A stretch of 21,812 bases of DNA from a virus, in the IMG/VR virus record IMGVR_UViG_3300037321_000051, positions 1 to 21,812 of that record; one strand, given 5' to 3'. Under the pieces are notes generated by a model, which did not search any database, was not told the origin of the DNA, and worked only from the letters and a program-made list of their open reading frames with translations. Both the position numbers and the translations under genes were made by a program. Shown here one piece after another: positions 1 to 9,343 of the stretch (position 1 is its first letter; every line of letters starts with the position of its first letter).

Positions 1-902
1 GTGTAGCTGGACTTAACGGAGACATACTATTTGTAACTGCTAACTCCTTAGGTATACTTATATATGCAGTAGCTAATATTGTATCTGGCGCGTATACTGG
101 TAACAGTAACTTTCCCTTTAAGTTCAGAGATGTTAAGAATGCTAAGGGCGGTATATCTCTTAGTGAGACTGCTTATGAGACTAGCTCTGCTGACCAGTAT
201 GTATTTAACAGAGCCGGTATGCAAGTTATTAATGGTCAGACCGCAGAGACTGTCTTTCCAGAGATTACTGACTTCCTAGAGGGAGGTAGGTACGAGACTT
301 ACTTTACTACTAGCGGTGCGCCTGAATCTCCTCCTAGCGGATTACAGCTAACTGATATAGATGGCTCTATGAATAAGAAGATATCTTATATAGGTGCAAG
401 ATATATAGTTGTATCTTATGGTGTAGGCGGTATTAGTTATACTCATGCACTTATATTAGATACCTCTCTTAAGCGCTTAGGTAAGATTAAGATAGCTCAC
501 ACCTGTGTTTTTGAGTACATAGATACTAACGTAGCTGCTGCTAAGCAAACTATAGCATTCATTAACTCATCTGGTATAGGTAAGACACTAGACTCCTCTA
601 TAGATAACCAAGGGCAAGGTGTAGTAATCTTTGGCAAGATACAAGCCACTAGAACTAGACGCTGTAGTGTACAAGGAGTAACAGTAGATAACGTAGCAGA
701 GGATTCATTCTTATCTCTTATTGTAGAAAGCAGTAACGATGGTAAGAATTATGAGCCTACAGCAGCTTATCCTTATAAGGTTACACCTAATAGCAGAGAG
801 TTCCTAAGTCATGTAGATGGAGTTAATCATAACTTAGTACTTAATGGTAAGTTTAACTTAGTTACTGTAGAGCTTAGCTACGTAATAACAGGGAGAGTAT
901 AA
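1..902 (+). CDS. Tail nozzle / packaged-DNA stabilisation-like protein, C-terminal part
   Basis: The frame is open from the left edge (first full codon at base 3) to the TAA at 900-902, giving about 299 residues. The gene starts outside the window, and the ATG at 219 is an internal methionine of a continuous coding frame. The protein is beta-rich and soluble-looking, with no signal peptide or membrane segment. It contains blade-like runs such as YIVVSYGVGG followed by ALILDTSLKRLGKIKIAH, the style of the beta-propeller nozzle or DNA-stabilisation proteins of podoviruses (T7 gp12, P22 gp10). It sits directly before a gp13-to-gp16-like series, the place gp12 has in T7. Its stop overlaps the next start by one base (TAATG), so the two are probably co-translated. 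The virion assignment rests mainly on position and is moderately sure; the exact family is inferred. Confidence 0.55.
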   Translation, partial: VAGLNGDILFVTANSLGILIYAVANIVSGAYTGNSNFPFKFRDVKNAKGGISLSETAYETSSADQYVFNRAGMQVINGQTAETVFPEITDFLEGGRYETYFTTSGAPESPPSGLQLTDIDGSMNKKISYIGARYIVVSYGVGGISYTHALILDTSLKRLGKIKIAHTCVFEYIDTNVAAAKQTIAFINSSGIGKTLDSSIDNQGQGVVIFGKIQATRTRRCSVQGVTVDNVAEDSFLSLIVESSNDGKNYEPTAAYPYKVTPNSREFLSHVDGVNHNLVLNGKFNLVTVELSYVITGRV

Positions 903-1264
903 TGCCACTTCTAGGTTACAGCTCATCATTAGATTTAAACTTAGCCCAAGTGCCGCAAGTAGATGACCCTGAGCTATACAATGCACTAGAAGATTTATAT
1001 AACGCTGTGCAGATAGTTGCATCTACTTTAGATGTAGTTGGAGTTATAGATGCAGCTTCGCAGAGTGTAGCTATAATTTTACCTAAGGCAATGGATGCTA
1101 CTTATAAGAAGTATAGCTATAAGCGCATAGACCAGAGTGGTAACTCCGTCACTGTAACTCATGTTACTGGTGAGCAGATAGACTTCACTACCCAGACTAT
1201 TACCTTAGCTTACTTAGACTCTGTCACAGTATACTCTGACGGCTCTAACTGGCTAATACTCTAA
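902..1264 (+). CDS. Small beta-rich virion-associated protein, function unknown
   Basis: A 120-residue protein whose ATG overlaps the previous stop in a TAATG junction. The first 45 residues are acidic and probably helical (LEDLYNAVQIVASTLDVVG). The rest looks like beta strands, with SGNSVTVTHVTG, then IDFTTQTITLAYL, ending SVTVYSDGSNWLIL. Endings of the type 'SVT-SDG-NW-I' are common in short phage tail-fibre, needle and head-binding beta domains, so a trimeric virion or tail component is plausible. Its place between the nozzle-like gene and the ejection-protein series supports a structural role. No catalytic motif, signal peptide or membrane segment is visible. I do not recognise a specific family. 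Confidence 0.6.
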   Translation: MPLLGYSSSLDLNLAQVPQVDDPELYNALEDLYNAVQIVASTLDVVGVIDAASQSVAIILPKAMDATYKKYSYKRIDQSGNSVTVTHVTGEQIDFTTQTITLAYLDSVTVYSDGSNWLIL

Positions 1265-1305
1265 CCCCAATTGACTATCTAACCCAAGGGATATAAGATA
1301 ACTGT

Positions 1306-1707
1306 ATGAGCATATTAACAGTCAGGCACGCAACTAAGAGAGAGACCTTAGAGATACTATCTGAAGAGCAGATAAGTAATAGGCTAGATAACAAGCCAGC
1401 TAAGATAGTAAAGGATAAGCATAATGTGTTTATCTTAGTTATCTGGCAACAGTATAGACTCTTAGTTACGTATAAGAAGATAGGTAACAATGCTGTTGAT
1501 TGTCATTTAGCTTGCCCTAGAAATAGCTTACCTGCTGCTAAGGTGTTAGCTCTTCTAGGTATGAGCTGGCTGTTAACTGATACTAACATTGATGTTAACA
1601 CTCTTACTACTTCTACAATGAAAGGCAGTATGAGTAACTTTGCAAAGAAGTTAGGTTTCGTTAAGATATATGAAGACGAAGCTAAAGATTACTTTACATA
1701 CCCGTAA
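1306..1707 (+). CDS. gp13-like internal virion protein with GNAT-like fold
   Basis: A 133-residue protein in the position and size class of T7 gp13 (138 residues). The C-terminal half reads like a GNAT acetyltransferase core: an aliphatic helix (AAKVLALLGMSWLLTD) followed by MSNFAKKLGFVKI, resembling the last helix and strand of GNAT proteins, where an 'F-KKLGF' run is typical. Phages often carry such a GNAT-like protein next to their ejection-protein genes. Whether it is an active acetyltransferase cannot be told, because the acetyl-CoA P-loop (Q/R-x-x-G-x-G/A) is not evident. The upstream purine run AAGGG lies about 14 bases before the ATG, so the ribosome site is weak; the gene is still firmly in the late series. 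Confidence 0.6.
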   Translation: MSILTVRHATKRETLEILSEEQISNRLDNKPAKIVKDKHNVFILVIWQQYRLLVTYKKIGNNAVDCHLACPRNSLPAAKVLALLGMSWLLTDTNIDVNTLTTSTMKGSMSNFAKKLGFVKIYEDEAKDYFTYP

Positions 1708-1730
1708 TAAATAACTGAGAGGATAAGACA

Positions 1731-2117
1731 ATGACTATAGGTGGAAGTGCAAGTAAGAGTAAAGAAAGCTCAGAAAGTGAAGAGTCCCTTGACCAGATAA
1801 TTAGATCTAGCGGCTCATCTACTGAAGGACTAGAGATAGATGATGCAGCTGTTGATAAGATAGTGCAGGACTTACTTAGTGCTGACGGTGGCTTAGCTGA
1901 TATCATGGGAGGTGAGCAGAGTACTGGCTTGTTTAACTCCTCAGTAGCAGCACTAGAAGCTGGCGACCTTACTGCTAATATAGTAGGTGAGATTGCTAAA
2001 CTACGGGCTAAGAAAGTTAAGACTTCAGAAGGCACTGAAGAGACAGAAGCTGAAAGAAATGCTAGAGGTAGCGGCAAGAGTTCTAGTTTTGGCGGAGAGT
2101 TTGGCATTGGTGGCTAA
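1731..2117 (+). CDS. Small Ser/Gly-rich internal virion protein (gp14-like position)
   Basis: A 128-residue protein with a Ser/Lys/Glu-rich N-terminus (GGSASKSKESSESEESLDQ), a predicted helical middle and a Gly/Ser-rich C-terminal tail (GSGKSSSFGGEFGIGG). The middle holds GGEQSTGLFNSSVAALEAGDLTA, recalling the 'GLYNSS--LL-ND--A' pattern of small internal proteins encoded beside ejection proteins in many podoviruses. It occupies the slot of T7 gp14 but is shorter (T7 gp14 is 196 residues) and has no clear membrane segment. A GAGAGG ribosome site lies about 10 bases before the ATG. The structural role is inferred from neighbours and composition; no enzyme motif is seen. Confidence 0.6.
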   Translation: MTIGGSASKSKESSESEESLDQIIRSSGSSTEGLEIDDAAVDKIVQDLLSADGGLADIMGGEQSTGLFNSSVAALEAGDLTANIVGEIAKLRAKKVKTSEGTEETEAERNARGSGKSSSFGGEFGIGG

Positions 2118-2159
2118 GCTGTAACCTGTAACATATTACCCCCATTAACGGAGATACCC

Positions 2160-4211
2160 ATGAACCCAATATTAGCTAGACTAAGGAATGCTCCCTCCGT
2201 TGAGGGGGCTGATAGTGCTAAGTTTAAAGCAGACACGGCATTAGTAACTGAAGCTCCTGAGACAGAGGACGAAGTAGTAAATGAAAAAGACTCTCAGATG
2301 GCTCTTAAGAATGCTAAGAACATTATCTTAGAGAACATGGATAGAACCTCTCAGTTCGTAGCTCAGTCTAAAAAGAACAGAGAGTCTACTAGAAACATAA
2401 CTGATATGATTACTAGCTCTATGACAGCAGCTTCTGAAGCAGAGCAGACTATTAACTTAGTTACTCAGAACGCTACACTTAAGTCGCAGACTGCTAGCAA
2501 TGAAGCCTTTGATGTAGGCGGTGGAGTAAACGCTCAGACAGAACTAATGGCTCGCTTGGAGGTAGATAATCAGCGTTTAGAAGATATAGAGAATGAGAAG
2601 CGTGAGATAGCTAACACTGAGTACACTGGCATTAGACTTATTGATAACATGATTAATGACTTTAATCTTAATTTAAATAAGTCTAAGTATGAAGCTGCGT
2701 TATCTGAGCAGGCACAAACTGTCAATGAGATTAATACTTTCACTGGCTCTACTGATGCCTTTGCCCGACAGAATGCTAACTTGGCTAAGACTGTTACTAA
2801 GGGTACTATAGCTGCTAACTCAGATAAGATAAAAGCTAATTCAGATATAGCGGCAGGTCAAGCTAGACTATCTGCTATGCAATCTAACTCTCAATCACTA
2901 GTTGCTGTAATGAATGCTAGCGGCAGAGAGCTTGATGCTAACATGACTATGTATAGACTTAAAGCTGAAGCAGATACCATAGCCTTGCAAGAGGAGAAGA
3001 TGGTACTTACTAGAGAGCAAATGGCTACAGCTAGAGAGCAGCTGCCTATGCAACTTAAAGCAGCTGAAGTGTCTTTAGAGCAAGCTGAAGTTAACTTAGC
3101 TAGAACTAAGCAAATGACTCCTTTAGATTTTGAGCGAGCGCAGATAGCTACAGAAGAAGCTAGGAATGCATTAGCTAGTGGTAAGGTAACAGACCCACTT
3201 AGAATAAAGCAGTTACAACAGACTGTAGAAAACAATGCGTTTATGATGCCAATGGCTAGAGCTAAAGCAGTTTCTGACCGTGACTTAGCTAAAAAGGCTC
3301 GTGATGATTTAGCTAACATAAGAAATACTTATGCTACTAGTATACAAGAAGGTATGGCTATAGCAGGCGTGCCTATCGAAAAGAATCAGGAAGCTATACT
3401 AGCTGGCTTAGAAGCAGGCGGAGCATTAGGTAAGAGATACGAAGAGTTCTTACTTATAGGTATGTCAGGCTCAGGTCAGATAGCAGCTAACCCGTTTGAT
3501 GCAGAAAAAGCTATCTCTATAATAGCTCCTAATGGCTTACAGATAGATACTAAAGGTAGCAAGCTACTAGAAGACACTGCTGTTGCCTTAGCTGAAAGTT
3601 ATAACAGGCTAGGAAACAGTGCTCCTAGAGATGAAGAGACTCAGAAGGCTGACTTTAATAGAGAGGCTGGCAAGTTACAAGACTTCTTAACTGCTGATAT
3701 TAAGACTAATGACAACAGTAACCCATACCATGCACCTAACATGGATATACTTAAGACAATACCAGCTGTTAGAGATAGTGCTTTTTATAAGAAGGTACTT
3801 GCTAACAACGGTAAGAAGGACTTTGACCCTGACTCTCTGTTTACTTATGCAGTAGCTGGCATTAACTCTAAAGCAGTTACTCCAGAAGAAGCAGCAATGG
3901 GCATAGCGATACTAGCTAAAGCAGCCATTGGGTATAACAATAGTGTAGGTGCTTTTGAGAAGTATGGACTTAAGCCTCAGATAAATTATAACGCTACTGT
4001 TACTACAGGTGAGGTCGCACTAGGCATGACTGCGCTGACTACGTTCGCTAAGCCTGTTGATAGTATGCTAGATATAGGCTCTGCCCTAAGAGGCGTTTCA
4101 AAGAGTCTTGACCTCTCTAATACAAGTAAGGTAATGGAGTTGTTAATTACACGTAAGAGTAAAGCTGGCAATAACTTTACCTTAGAGACTATGAAAGCAG
4201 GAGAAGAGTAA
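2160..4211 (+). CDS. Internal core / ejection protein, gp15-like (683 aa)
   Basis: A 683-residue, almost wholly helical protein rich in Ala, Gln, Glu and Lys. Long heptad-like stretches run from about residue 60 to 360, for example the Gln/Glu/Ala-rich segment near 265-310 (EQLPMQLKAAEVSLEQAEVN). The C-terminal half is more globular. There is no signal peptide or obvious transmembrane helix. Length, composition and position match the T7 gp15 class (747 residues) of inner-core proteins, which are packed above the portal and injected with the DNA. A CGGAG ribosome site precedes the ATG. The TAA overlaps the next ATG by one base, which suggests coupled translation with the giant protein, as expected if both are needed in a fixed ratio in one core complex. 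Sequence-level homology to gp15 is not claimed. Confidence 0.65.
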   Translation: MNPILARLRNAPSVEGADSAKFKADTALVTEAPETEDEVVNEKDSQMALKNAKNIILENMDRTSQFVAQSKKNRESTRNITDMITSSMTAASEAEQTINLVTQNATLKSQTASNEAFDVGGGVNAQTELMARLEVDNQRLEDIENEKREIANTEYTGIRLIDNMINDFNLNLNKSKYEAALSEQAQTVNEINTFTGSTDAFARQNANLAKTVTKGTIAANSDKIKANSDIAAGQARLSAMQSNSQSLVAVMNASGRELDANMTMYRLKAEADTIALQEEKMVLTREQMATAREQLPMQLKAAEVSLEQAEVNLARTKQMTPLDFERAQIATEEARNALASGKVTDPLRIKQLQQTVENNAFMMPMARAKAVSDRDLAKKARDDLANIRNTYATSIQEGMAIAGVPIEKNQEAILAGLEAGGALGKRYEEFLLIGMSGSGQIAANPFDAEKAISIIAPNGLQIDTKGSKLLEDTAVALAESYNRLGNSAPRDEETQKADFNREAGKLQDFLTADIKTNDNSNPYHAPNMDILKTIPAVRDSAFYKKVLANNGKKDFDPDSLFTYAVAGINSKAVTPEEAAMGIAILAKAAIGYNNSVGAFEKYGLKPQINYNATVTTGEVALGMTALTTFAKPVDSMLDIGSALRGVSKSLDLSNTSKVMELLITRKSKAGNNFTLETMKAGEE

Positions 4212-7200
4212 TGGGTACAGCATTTGAAGAATACCTAAATAGCGGAGGTACTAAAAAGTCTCCTGACTATATTAGTGCTGCCGATAGTATGAACATAGCT
4301 AACGGTAACGACTCGTTCTTAGATAGCGCCTTTGATGTGATAGAGAGCATACCTAAATTTATAGGTGTCTCTCTTATCAGCGGTGCTAACCAGTTATATA
4401 ACATAGCGCCTGACGTAGGTAACTTTTTTGGAGGTGACTATGAAAGACTAGATACCTCTAAGGTTATAGCTGACTTGGATAGCGACTACTCTAAGTTCTA
4501 TGAAGATAACAAAGAAGGTGCTGACCTAGTAGGCTTCATTGCGTCTAGCTTAGTGCCTGGCTTAGGTGGAGTTAAGATGCTTAAGGCTGGGCAGGCTAGC
4601 TTGCAAGGTGCATTAGGTGCAGGCAGGTTTGGCGGCAACATGGGCAAAGCATTAGGCTTACTTGTGGATAGCAAGCAGGTGCTACTAGATAAGGCTGTTA
4701 AAGAAGTAGCTACTAACGGCTCTAGCTTTAGTATACTAAGCGGCAATGCACTAAAGGCTGTAGGACAAGGAGCTAAGCAGAACTTACTAGAAGCTGTTGC
4801 GTTTGAGACAGCTGTAGCAGTTACTATGTTTAACTCTCCTATACTAGAGAACCAAGATATGGGAGACTTAGTATCTAACATAGCATTTAGTGCAGGGGTC
4901 TTTGGCTTACTAGGTACAGCTATAGATGCTACAGTTATTAACAGTACTCTTAAGGCTGCTTCTAAAGCATCTAACACAGAAGCTAGACCGTGGACATTTA
5001 TCTATGAGTCAGCTAAGGCGTCTGACCCTTACGAAAGAGCAGTGATGGACTTAGAGCAGATAGCTAATATACCTGCACTGCCTAAGAACTTAACTCCTGA
5101 GCGTTTAGAGTTTCTTAAGCAGGCGTCTAAGAGCAAGACAGAGAAGCTTAATAACAGAGTCAGAAAGACTATGGCTGAGATTACTGGTGGCGATGAAGAG
5201 CTAGCTAGTACTTTGTTTGCAGCAGTTAAAGGTACTAAGCCGCAAGACCAGACAGCTAACTTGTTTGGCTTAGCAGATGCGGGCAGACTTGTAGGTGCTT
5301 CTAAGTTTGAGAAGAAGATAAACACACTGGCTACTAAGATAGCTAATAACAAAGCTAGCGCTGCTGAGATAGCGGAGTATAATAAAGTTGACTTAGCTAC
5401 AGCTTACACTAAGATGTGGGGCGAGAGAGCTGGCGACGTATTAACAGAAGCTCCTGTAGTGACTAGTGTTATTGACTTACTTAAGAAAGGCGAGTCGCTT
5501 AAGGTTACAGCTAAAGGTGTAGTAGCAGGAGCTAAGAAGTTTAACTTTAGTACTACTTATAACATGGGTAAGAAAGCAGGACTGCCTAAGAACAGCTGGA
5601 ATATAATGAAAGCTAGTGCATTAGAATCTGATGCTAGATATATCTGGGCACAAAAGCTAGAGACATTTAAGCCTGATGCTACTAAGAGACTTACTGTAGA
5701 CATTAATGACTTCCCTCTTATGGAAAAGGTATTAGATGAAGTAGATGAAGTAGGTATGCAGTTTGTTAGATTTACTGAGAACGGTAAGACTACTCAGATT
5801 GATGGTGACTTCTTTACATTCATGGCTACTAAGAAGATAGAGATGGCTAATAAGCTACTTGTTAAAGAAGCAGCTAAAGGAGAAAAAGGATTAATCCAAG
5901 ACCAGATAGCCGCTATCTTAAATGTTAAGAGCAGTGCGCTTAGTGGCGAGTTAGTCAAAGGTCCAGTAGGTCAGCTAACTAGAAAAGACTTTATGGCTAT
6001 GCAAGACCATGCAGACACTTTCACTAAGAGCCTGCTAGACAAGGGACTACGTAAGCCTGAAGATGGACTTGTAGAGATATGGAATGTACCTCAGCATAGT
6101 AAGATGACTTATAACACTAAGCCTTTTGACGGAATAGATAACTTTATAGTGGAAGGTACTACTGTTATTAAAGAGCAGCAGAAACTATATCAAGCAGCTA
6201 CAGCTAGAGCATCAGCAGATGTATTAGGTGATGACATCTACAGGCTACTAGAAGATATAGATAGCGGCAGAGTATTTAGCGGTGCTTATAGTACAGGAGC
6301 AGGAGCTAGTTTCTTAGGCGCTGCATCTAATAACTATGGTACGCTTGCAGCCAGTGTAGAGAACATAGGTCGTACTACCTTTAGAGCTATCAATAAGTTT
6401 AAAGAGCGTAGCTCTGCTACCTTAGAGCCACTGCTATATAGCCTAGGTAATAACAGAGCAGCAGCTATTGAGTTCTCTGTGCTTAATAATAGGTTACGAG
6501 CTACTCCTGTAGAGTATGCACTTAACGCAGCAGGCGATGCACTAGAGCCTATAGCTACTGTAAGATGGACAGCTATGGCTAAGGAAGCAGAAGAGTTAGG
6601 AGAAGCTATACCTAAGAAGCCTGTTATACAAGACTTGTTAGCCGAAGACGCTATTATAGGCATAGAGAATGCAGATACTTTAGCACTCATGAAAGCTCAC
6701 ATAGAGATTAACAGCGCTAGAACTCATGGACTTGCTAAGATAAGAAGTGCGCAGGGTGTTCGCTTTAACCGTGAGCCTGATATTTTCTATCCTATACCTG
6801 CTAACCCTAGAGACTACCCTAACTTCGCTATCGTAATAGATGAGTCTGTTACTGGTGCAGGTAGAAGTAAGACTCTCTTTGCTGACAACGCTGACGACTT
6901 AGATAGAATGATACGTAAGATGAAAGAGAATGACCACATGCGTGTGCTTACTAAGAGAGAAGCTGAAGATTACTATAAGAGTATAGGTCAGTTTGATTAT
7001 GAGAAGAGTATTAGTAAGAATCATATAGATACTGAAGCAGCTCGTAAAGGTACGTCAGCTCCATTGCTACCTAGTACTGACCCTAAGAAGATAGTAGAAG
7101 ATGTACTTAGCTGGCACATGGAGAGAGAAAGTAACTTAGTACGTGAAGCAGTTAGCTCTAAGTATGAAGTGCAGTTTGAAGAGCTTAGACGTTTAGGTGA

Positions 7201-9142
7201 TGACTATACTGACGTAGCTACATCTAAGTTTGATAGGTCTAGCTTCTCTGAGTATGCAGAAGACTCTGTTAAGAATCCTTTTGCTGACTATGTTAAGACT
7301 GCATTGAATGTATCTAAGCAATCTGACTACCCAGTATGGGTTAATGTTAACCGATTTGCAGATGATGCTATAAGTAATATGTATAAGAAGATAGACTCTG
7401 TATTCTCTAAAGCTAAGTCAGCTAATGAGCTAGGCGAAATAGATGCTATCATGCGTAAGGCAGGTTACAAAGGTGCAGCTTACGATGCTGATATGGATAT
7501 CTTTGCTAATGCAGGGGCTAGTAAGGGAGCACTAAGTAACGTGGTACAGAAAGCTAATGGTATCATGGCTACTGTAGTATTAAGATGGGATACTCTTAAC
7601 GCTGTAAACAACGCAGTCAGTGCTAACGTATTGCTTGGCGCAGAAACAGCAGCAGTAGTAAGAGCTATAAGCAGAGGTGACGCAGATGCAGTAGGTGCTC
7701 TAGCTAAGCTTATGAAGTCTAAGGTGCCTGGCTCTACTGAATCTATAACTACACCTCAAAGGATGATAGGAGAAGCAGTTAAGCGCTTCGGTACTAAGAC
7801 TCCTGAGATGCAGTGGTTTAAAGATAACGGCTATGTTACTGGTATACATGAGCAGTACCTTAGTACGCTAGATAACATTACTTATCGTGGTAAGGAAACT
7901 ATTACTTCTTGGGATAACAGACTTAATAAGTTTGTAGAAGGTGCTAGGAAGGCAGGTAATGCAGGTGAGGTTATCACTGGTAACAGACTAGCAGAAGAGT
8001 TTAACAGGTTCGTAGCCGCAGATGTCATGAAGCAAATGACTGACGTAGCTGTAGTTAGAAAGCTTATGACTGAGCAAGAGCAGCTCGCTTATATCAATAC
8101 CTTTGTTAACAGAACGCAAGGCAACTACTTAGCAGCTCAAAGACCTATGATGTTCCAAGGTCCAGTTGGTCAAGCTATAGGACTCTTCCAGACTTATCAG
8201 TTTAACTTACTACAACAGATGCTTAGACATATAGGAGAAGGACCTAAGAAAGATGCGCTAACACTTATGGGACTGCAAGGTACGATACATGGTATGAACG
8301 GCTTACCTGGCTTTGACGCTGTTAATACTAACATCATAGGTAACGCATCTGGTAATCAAAATCATAAGGATATATACGATGCGACATATGGTACAGTAGG
8401 TAAGGAAGCAGGTGACTGGCTTATGTATGGTGTAGCATCTAATGCCTTAGGACTCATAGACCCTGACCTAAAGACTAACTTATATGTACGAGGAGACTTA
8501 AACCCTAGGACTCTAACCTTAGTTCCTAACAGTCCAGCTGAGATACCTATTATACAGGCTACTGCTAAGGTCATAGGTAATATGATTGAGACTGCTAAGA
8601 AGTCAGGAATAGAAGGTGCTGATATTAGTACTGTACTACTGCAAGGACTAGAGCACAATGGTATATCTCGTCCGCTAGCAGGAATTGCTCAGGTGCTACA
8701 AGGTCTTAATAACCCAGAGCAGGCAAGCTATAGTACATCTAAGAGGGGTAATGTTATAGGAGCTAATGACTTCTTAAGTCTTACTAACTTAGGCAGGGTA
8801 CTAGGAGGTAAGCCAATGGACGAAGCTGTGGCTATAGATGCTACGTATCGCTATAAAGCTTATGCCTTAAAGGACTCTAAGCGCAGACAGTTATTAGGAG
8901 AAGCTATTAAAAGTAGTATGATTGCAGGGCAGGAGCCTAGCAGTAGTGATATAGATAGTTTTATTACGAGCTATGTAGCGGGAGGAGGTAGACAGAAGGA
9001 GTTTAATCAGTGGTTCGGGCAGTTATATAAGACAGCTAACTTATCGCAGGCGAATAAGATACAGCAAGATTTGAACGGTCCGTTTAGTCAGAGTATGCAG
9101 AGGTTGATGGGAGGTGAAGAACTAAGAGACTTTACAGAGTAG
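4211..9142 (+). CDS. Giant internal virion / ejection protein, gp16-like (1643 aa)
   Basis: The largest gene in the window, 1643 residues, starts in a TAATG junction with the preceding core-protein gene. Most of it is helical and soluble-looking. Two hydrophobic Gly/Ala-rich segments occur near residues 105-125 (GFIASSLVPGLGG) and 220-240 (IAFSAGVFGLLGTAI), which could insert into membrane after ejection. A conserved-looking motif lies near residues 1300-1335 (NRTQGNY, AAQRPMMFQGPVGQ, GLFQTYQFN), a pattern I associate with very large internal proteins of podoviruses. Position and size match T7 gp16 (1318 residues), the DNA-ejectosome protein that spans the envelope. Unlike T7 gp16, I see no lytic transglycosylase motif at the N-terminus. 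The virion role is well supported by context; domain functions are not assigned. Confidence 0.65.
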   Translation: MGTAFEEYLNSGGTKKSPDYISAADSMNIANGNDSFLDSAFDVIESIPKFIGVSLISGANQLYNIAPDVGNFFGGDYERLDTSKVIADLDSDYSKFYEDNKEGADLVGFIASSLVPGLGGVKMLKAGQASLQGALGAGRFGGNMGKALGLLVDSKQVLLDKAVKEVATNGSSFSILSGNALKAVGQGAKQNLLEAVAFETAVAVTMFNSPILENQDMGDLVSNIAFSAGVFGLLGTAIDATVINSTLKAASKASNTEARPWTFIYESAKASDPYERAVMDLEQIANIPALPKNLTPERLEFLKQASKSKTEKLNNRVRKTMAEITGGDEELASTLFAAVKGTKPQDQTANLFGLADAGRLVGASKFEKKINTLATKIANNKASAAEIAEYNKVDLATAYTKMWGERAGDVLTEAPVVTSVIDLLKKGESLKVTAKGVVAGAKKFNFSTTYNMGKKAGLPKNSWNIMKASALESDARYIWAQKLETFKPDATKRLTVDINDFPLMEKVLDEVDEVGMQFVRFTENGKTTQIDGDFFTFMATKKIEMANKLLVKEAAKGEKGLIQDQIAAILNVKSSALSGELVKGPVGQLTRKDFMAMQDHADTFTKSLLDKGLRKPEDGLVEIWNVPQHSKMTYNTKPFDGIDNFIVEGTTVIKEQQKLYQAATARASADVLGDDIYRLLEDIDSGRVFSGAYSTGAGASFLGAASNNYGTLAASVENIGRTTFRAINKFKERSSATLEPLLYSLGNNRAAAIEFSVLNNRLRATPVEYALNAAGDALEPIATVRWTAMAKEAEELGEAIPKKPVIQDLLAEDAIIGIENADTLALMKAHIEINSARTHGLAKIRSAQGVRFNREPDIFYPIPANPRDYPNFAIVIDESVTGAGRSKTLFADNADDLDRMIRKMKENDHMRVLTKREAEDYYKSIGQFDYEKSISKNHIDTEAARKGTSAPLLPSTDPKKIVEDVLSWHMERESNLVREAVSSKYEVQFEELRRLGDDYTDVATSKFDRSSFSEYAEDSVKNPFADYVKTALNVSKQSDYPVWVNVNRFADDAISNMYKKIDSVFSKAKSANELGEIDAIMRKAGYKGAAYDADMDIFANAGASKGALSNVVQKANGIMATVVLRWDTLNAVNNAVSANVLLGAETAAVVRAISRGDADAVGALAKLMKSKVPGSTESITTPQRMIGEAVKRFGTKTPEMQWFKDNGYVTGIHEQYLSTLDNITYRGKETITSWDNRLNKFVEGARKAGNAGEVITGNRLAEEFNRFVAADVMKQMTDVAVVRKLMTEQEQLAYINTFVNRTQGNYLAAQRPMMFQGPVGQAIGLFQTYQFNLLQQMLRHIGEGPKKDALTLMGLQGTIHGMNGLPGFDAVNTNIIGNASGNQNHKDIYDATYGTVGKEAGDWLMYGVASNALGLIDPDLKTNLYVRGDLNPRTLTLVPNSPAEIPIIQATAKVIGNMIETAKKSGIEGADISTVLLQGLEHNGISRPLAGIAQVLQGLNNPEQASYSTSKRGNVIGANDFLSLTNLGRVLGGKPMDEAVAIDATYRYKAYALKDSKRRQLLGEAIKSSMIAGQEPSSSDIDSFITSYVAGGGRQKEFNQWFGQLYKTANLSQANKIQQDLNGPFSQSMQRLMGGEELRDFTE

Positions 9143-9171
9143 CTTGGGACAATGTAAGTACTCTTAGTTCA

Positions 9172-9187
9172 GGCACAAGGAAGTGCC
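9172..9187 (+). terminator. Weak hairpin between the convergent gene blocks
   Basis: A five-base-pair stem GGCAC/GTGCC with loop AAGGAA lies in the 48-base gap between the convergent stops. On the plus strand it is followed by ACTTTAAGTTTTA, a poor U-tract; on the minus strand no T-run follows. Its location suggests it ends late transcription, but as an intrinsic terminator it is weak. Confidence 0.3.
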
Positions 9188-9190
9188 ACT

Positions 9191-9343
9191 TTAAGTTTTA
9201 TACTCTAGCCAATGGTCAGGACAGTTATGTAATACATAGTTAACTGCCGCTGCTATTGGATTATAATGCAAGACCTTAGCGTTAGTTATTAAGTTCTCTA
9301 ACGGTGTTGTCTCCTTCTTTTCTCCCTGCTCCTTCTGCTTCAT
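9191..9343 (-). CDS. Small unrecognised protein (50 aa)
   Basis: The last gene of the minus-strand cluster, encoding 50 residues. The frame could start earlier at 9382, but that ATG has no ribosome site. The ATG at 9343 has AAAGGA nine bases upstream and removes most of the overlap, so I choose it. It still overlaps the end of the upstream zinc-ribbon gene by about 60 bases in another frame. The N-terminus is very charged (KQKEQGEKKE). The rest, from LENLITNAKV to the WLEYKT end, looks like a short helical domain. No known motif. The small size and overlap make it less certain than its neighbours. Confidence 0.45.
   Translation of the reverse strand: MKQKEQGEKKETTPLENLITNAKVLHYNPIAAAVNYVLHNCPDHWLEYKT

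Noticed and set aside
219-902. ATG at 219 as the start of the first gene
   Set aside because: The same frame is open back to the left edge and encodes coherent protein there, so the gene is a fragment starting outside the window.
2891-8658. Open frames on the minus strand across the late genes (for example 2891-3319, 4498-4977, 5029-5352, 6334-6690, 8362-8658)
   Set aside because: They are antisense to long confident genes, have low-complexity Leu/Ser/Ala translations and lack ribosome sites, so they are shadows.
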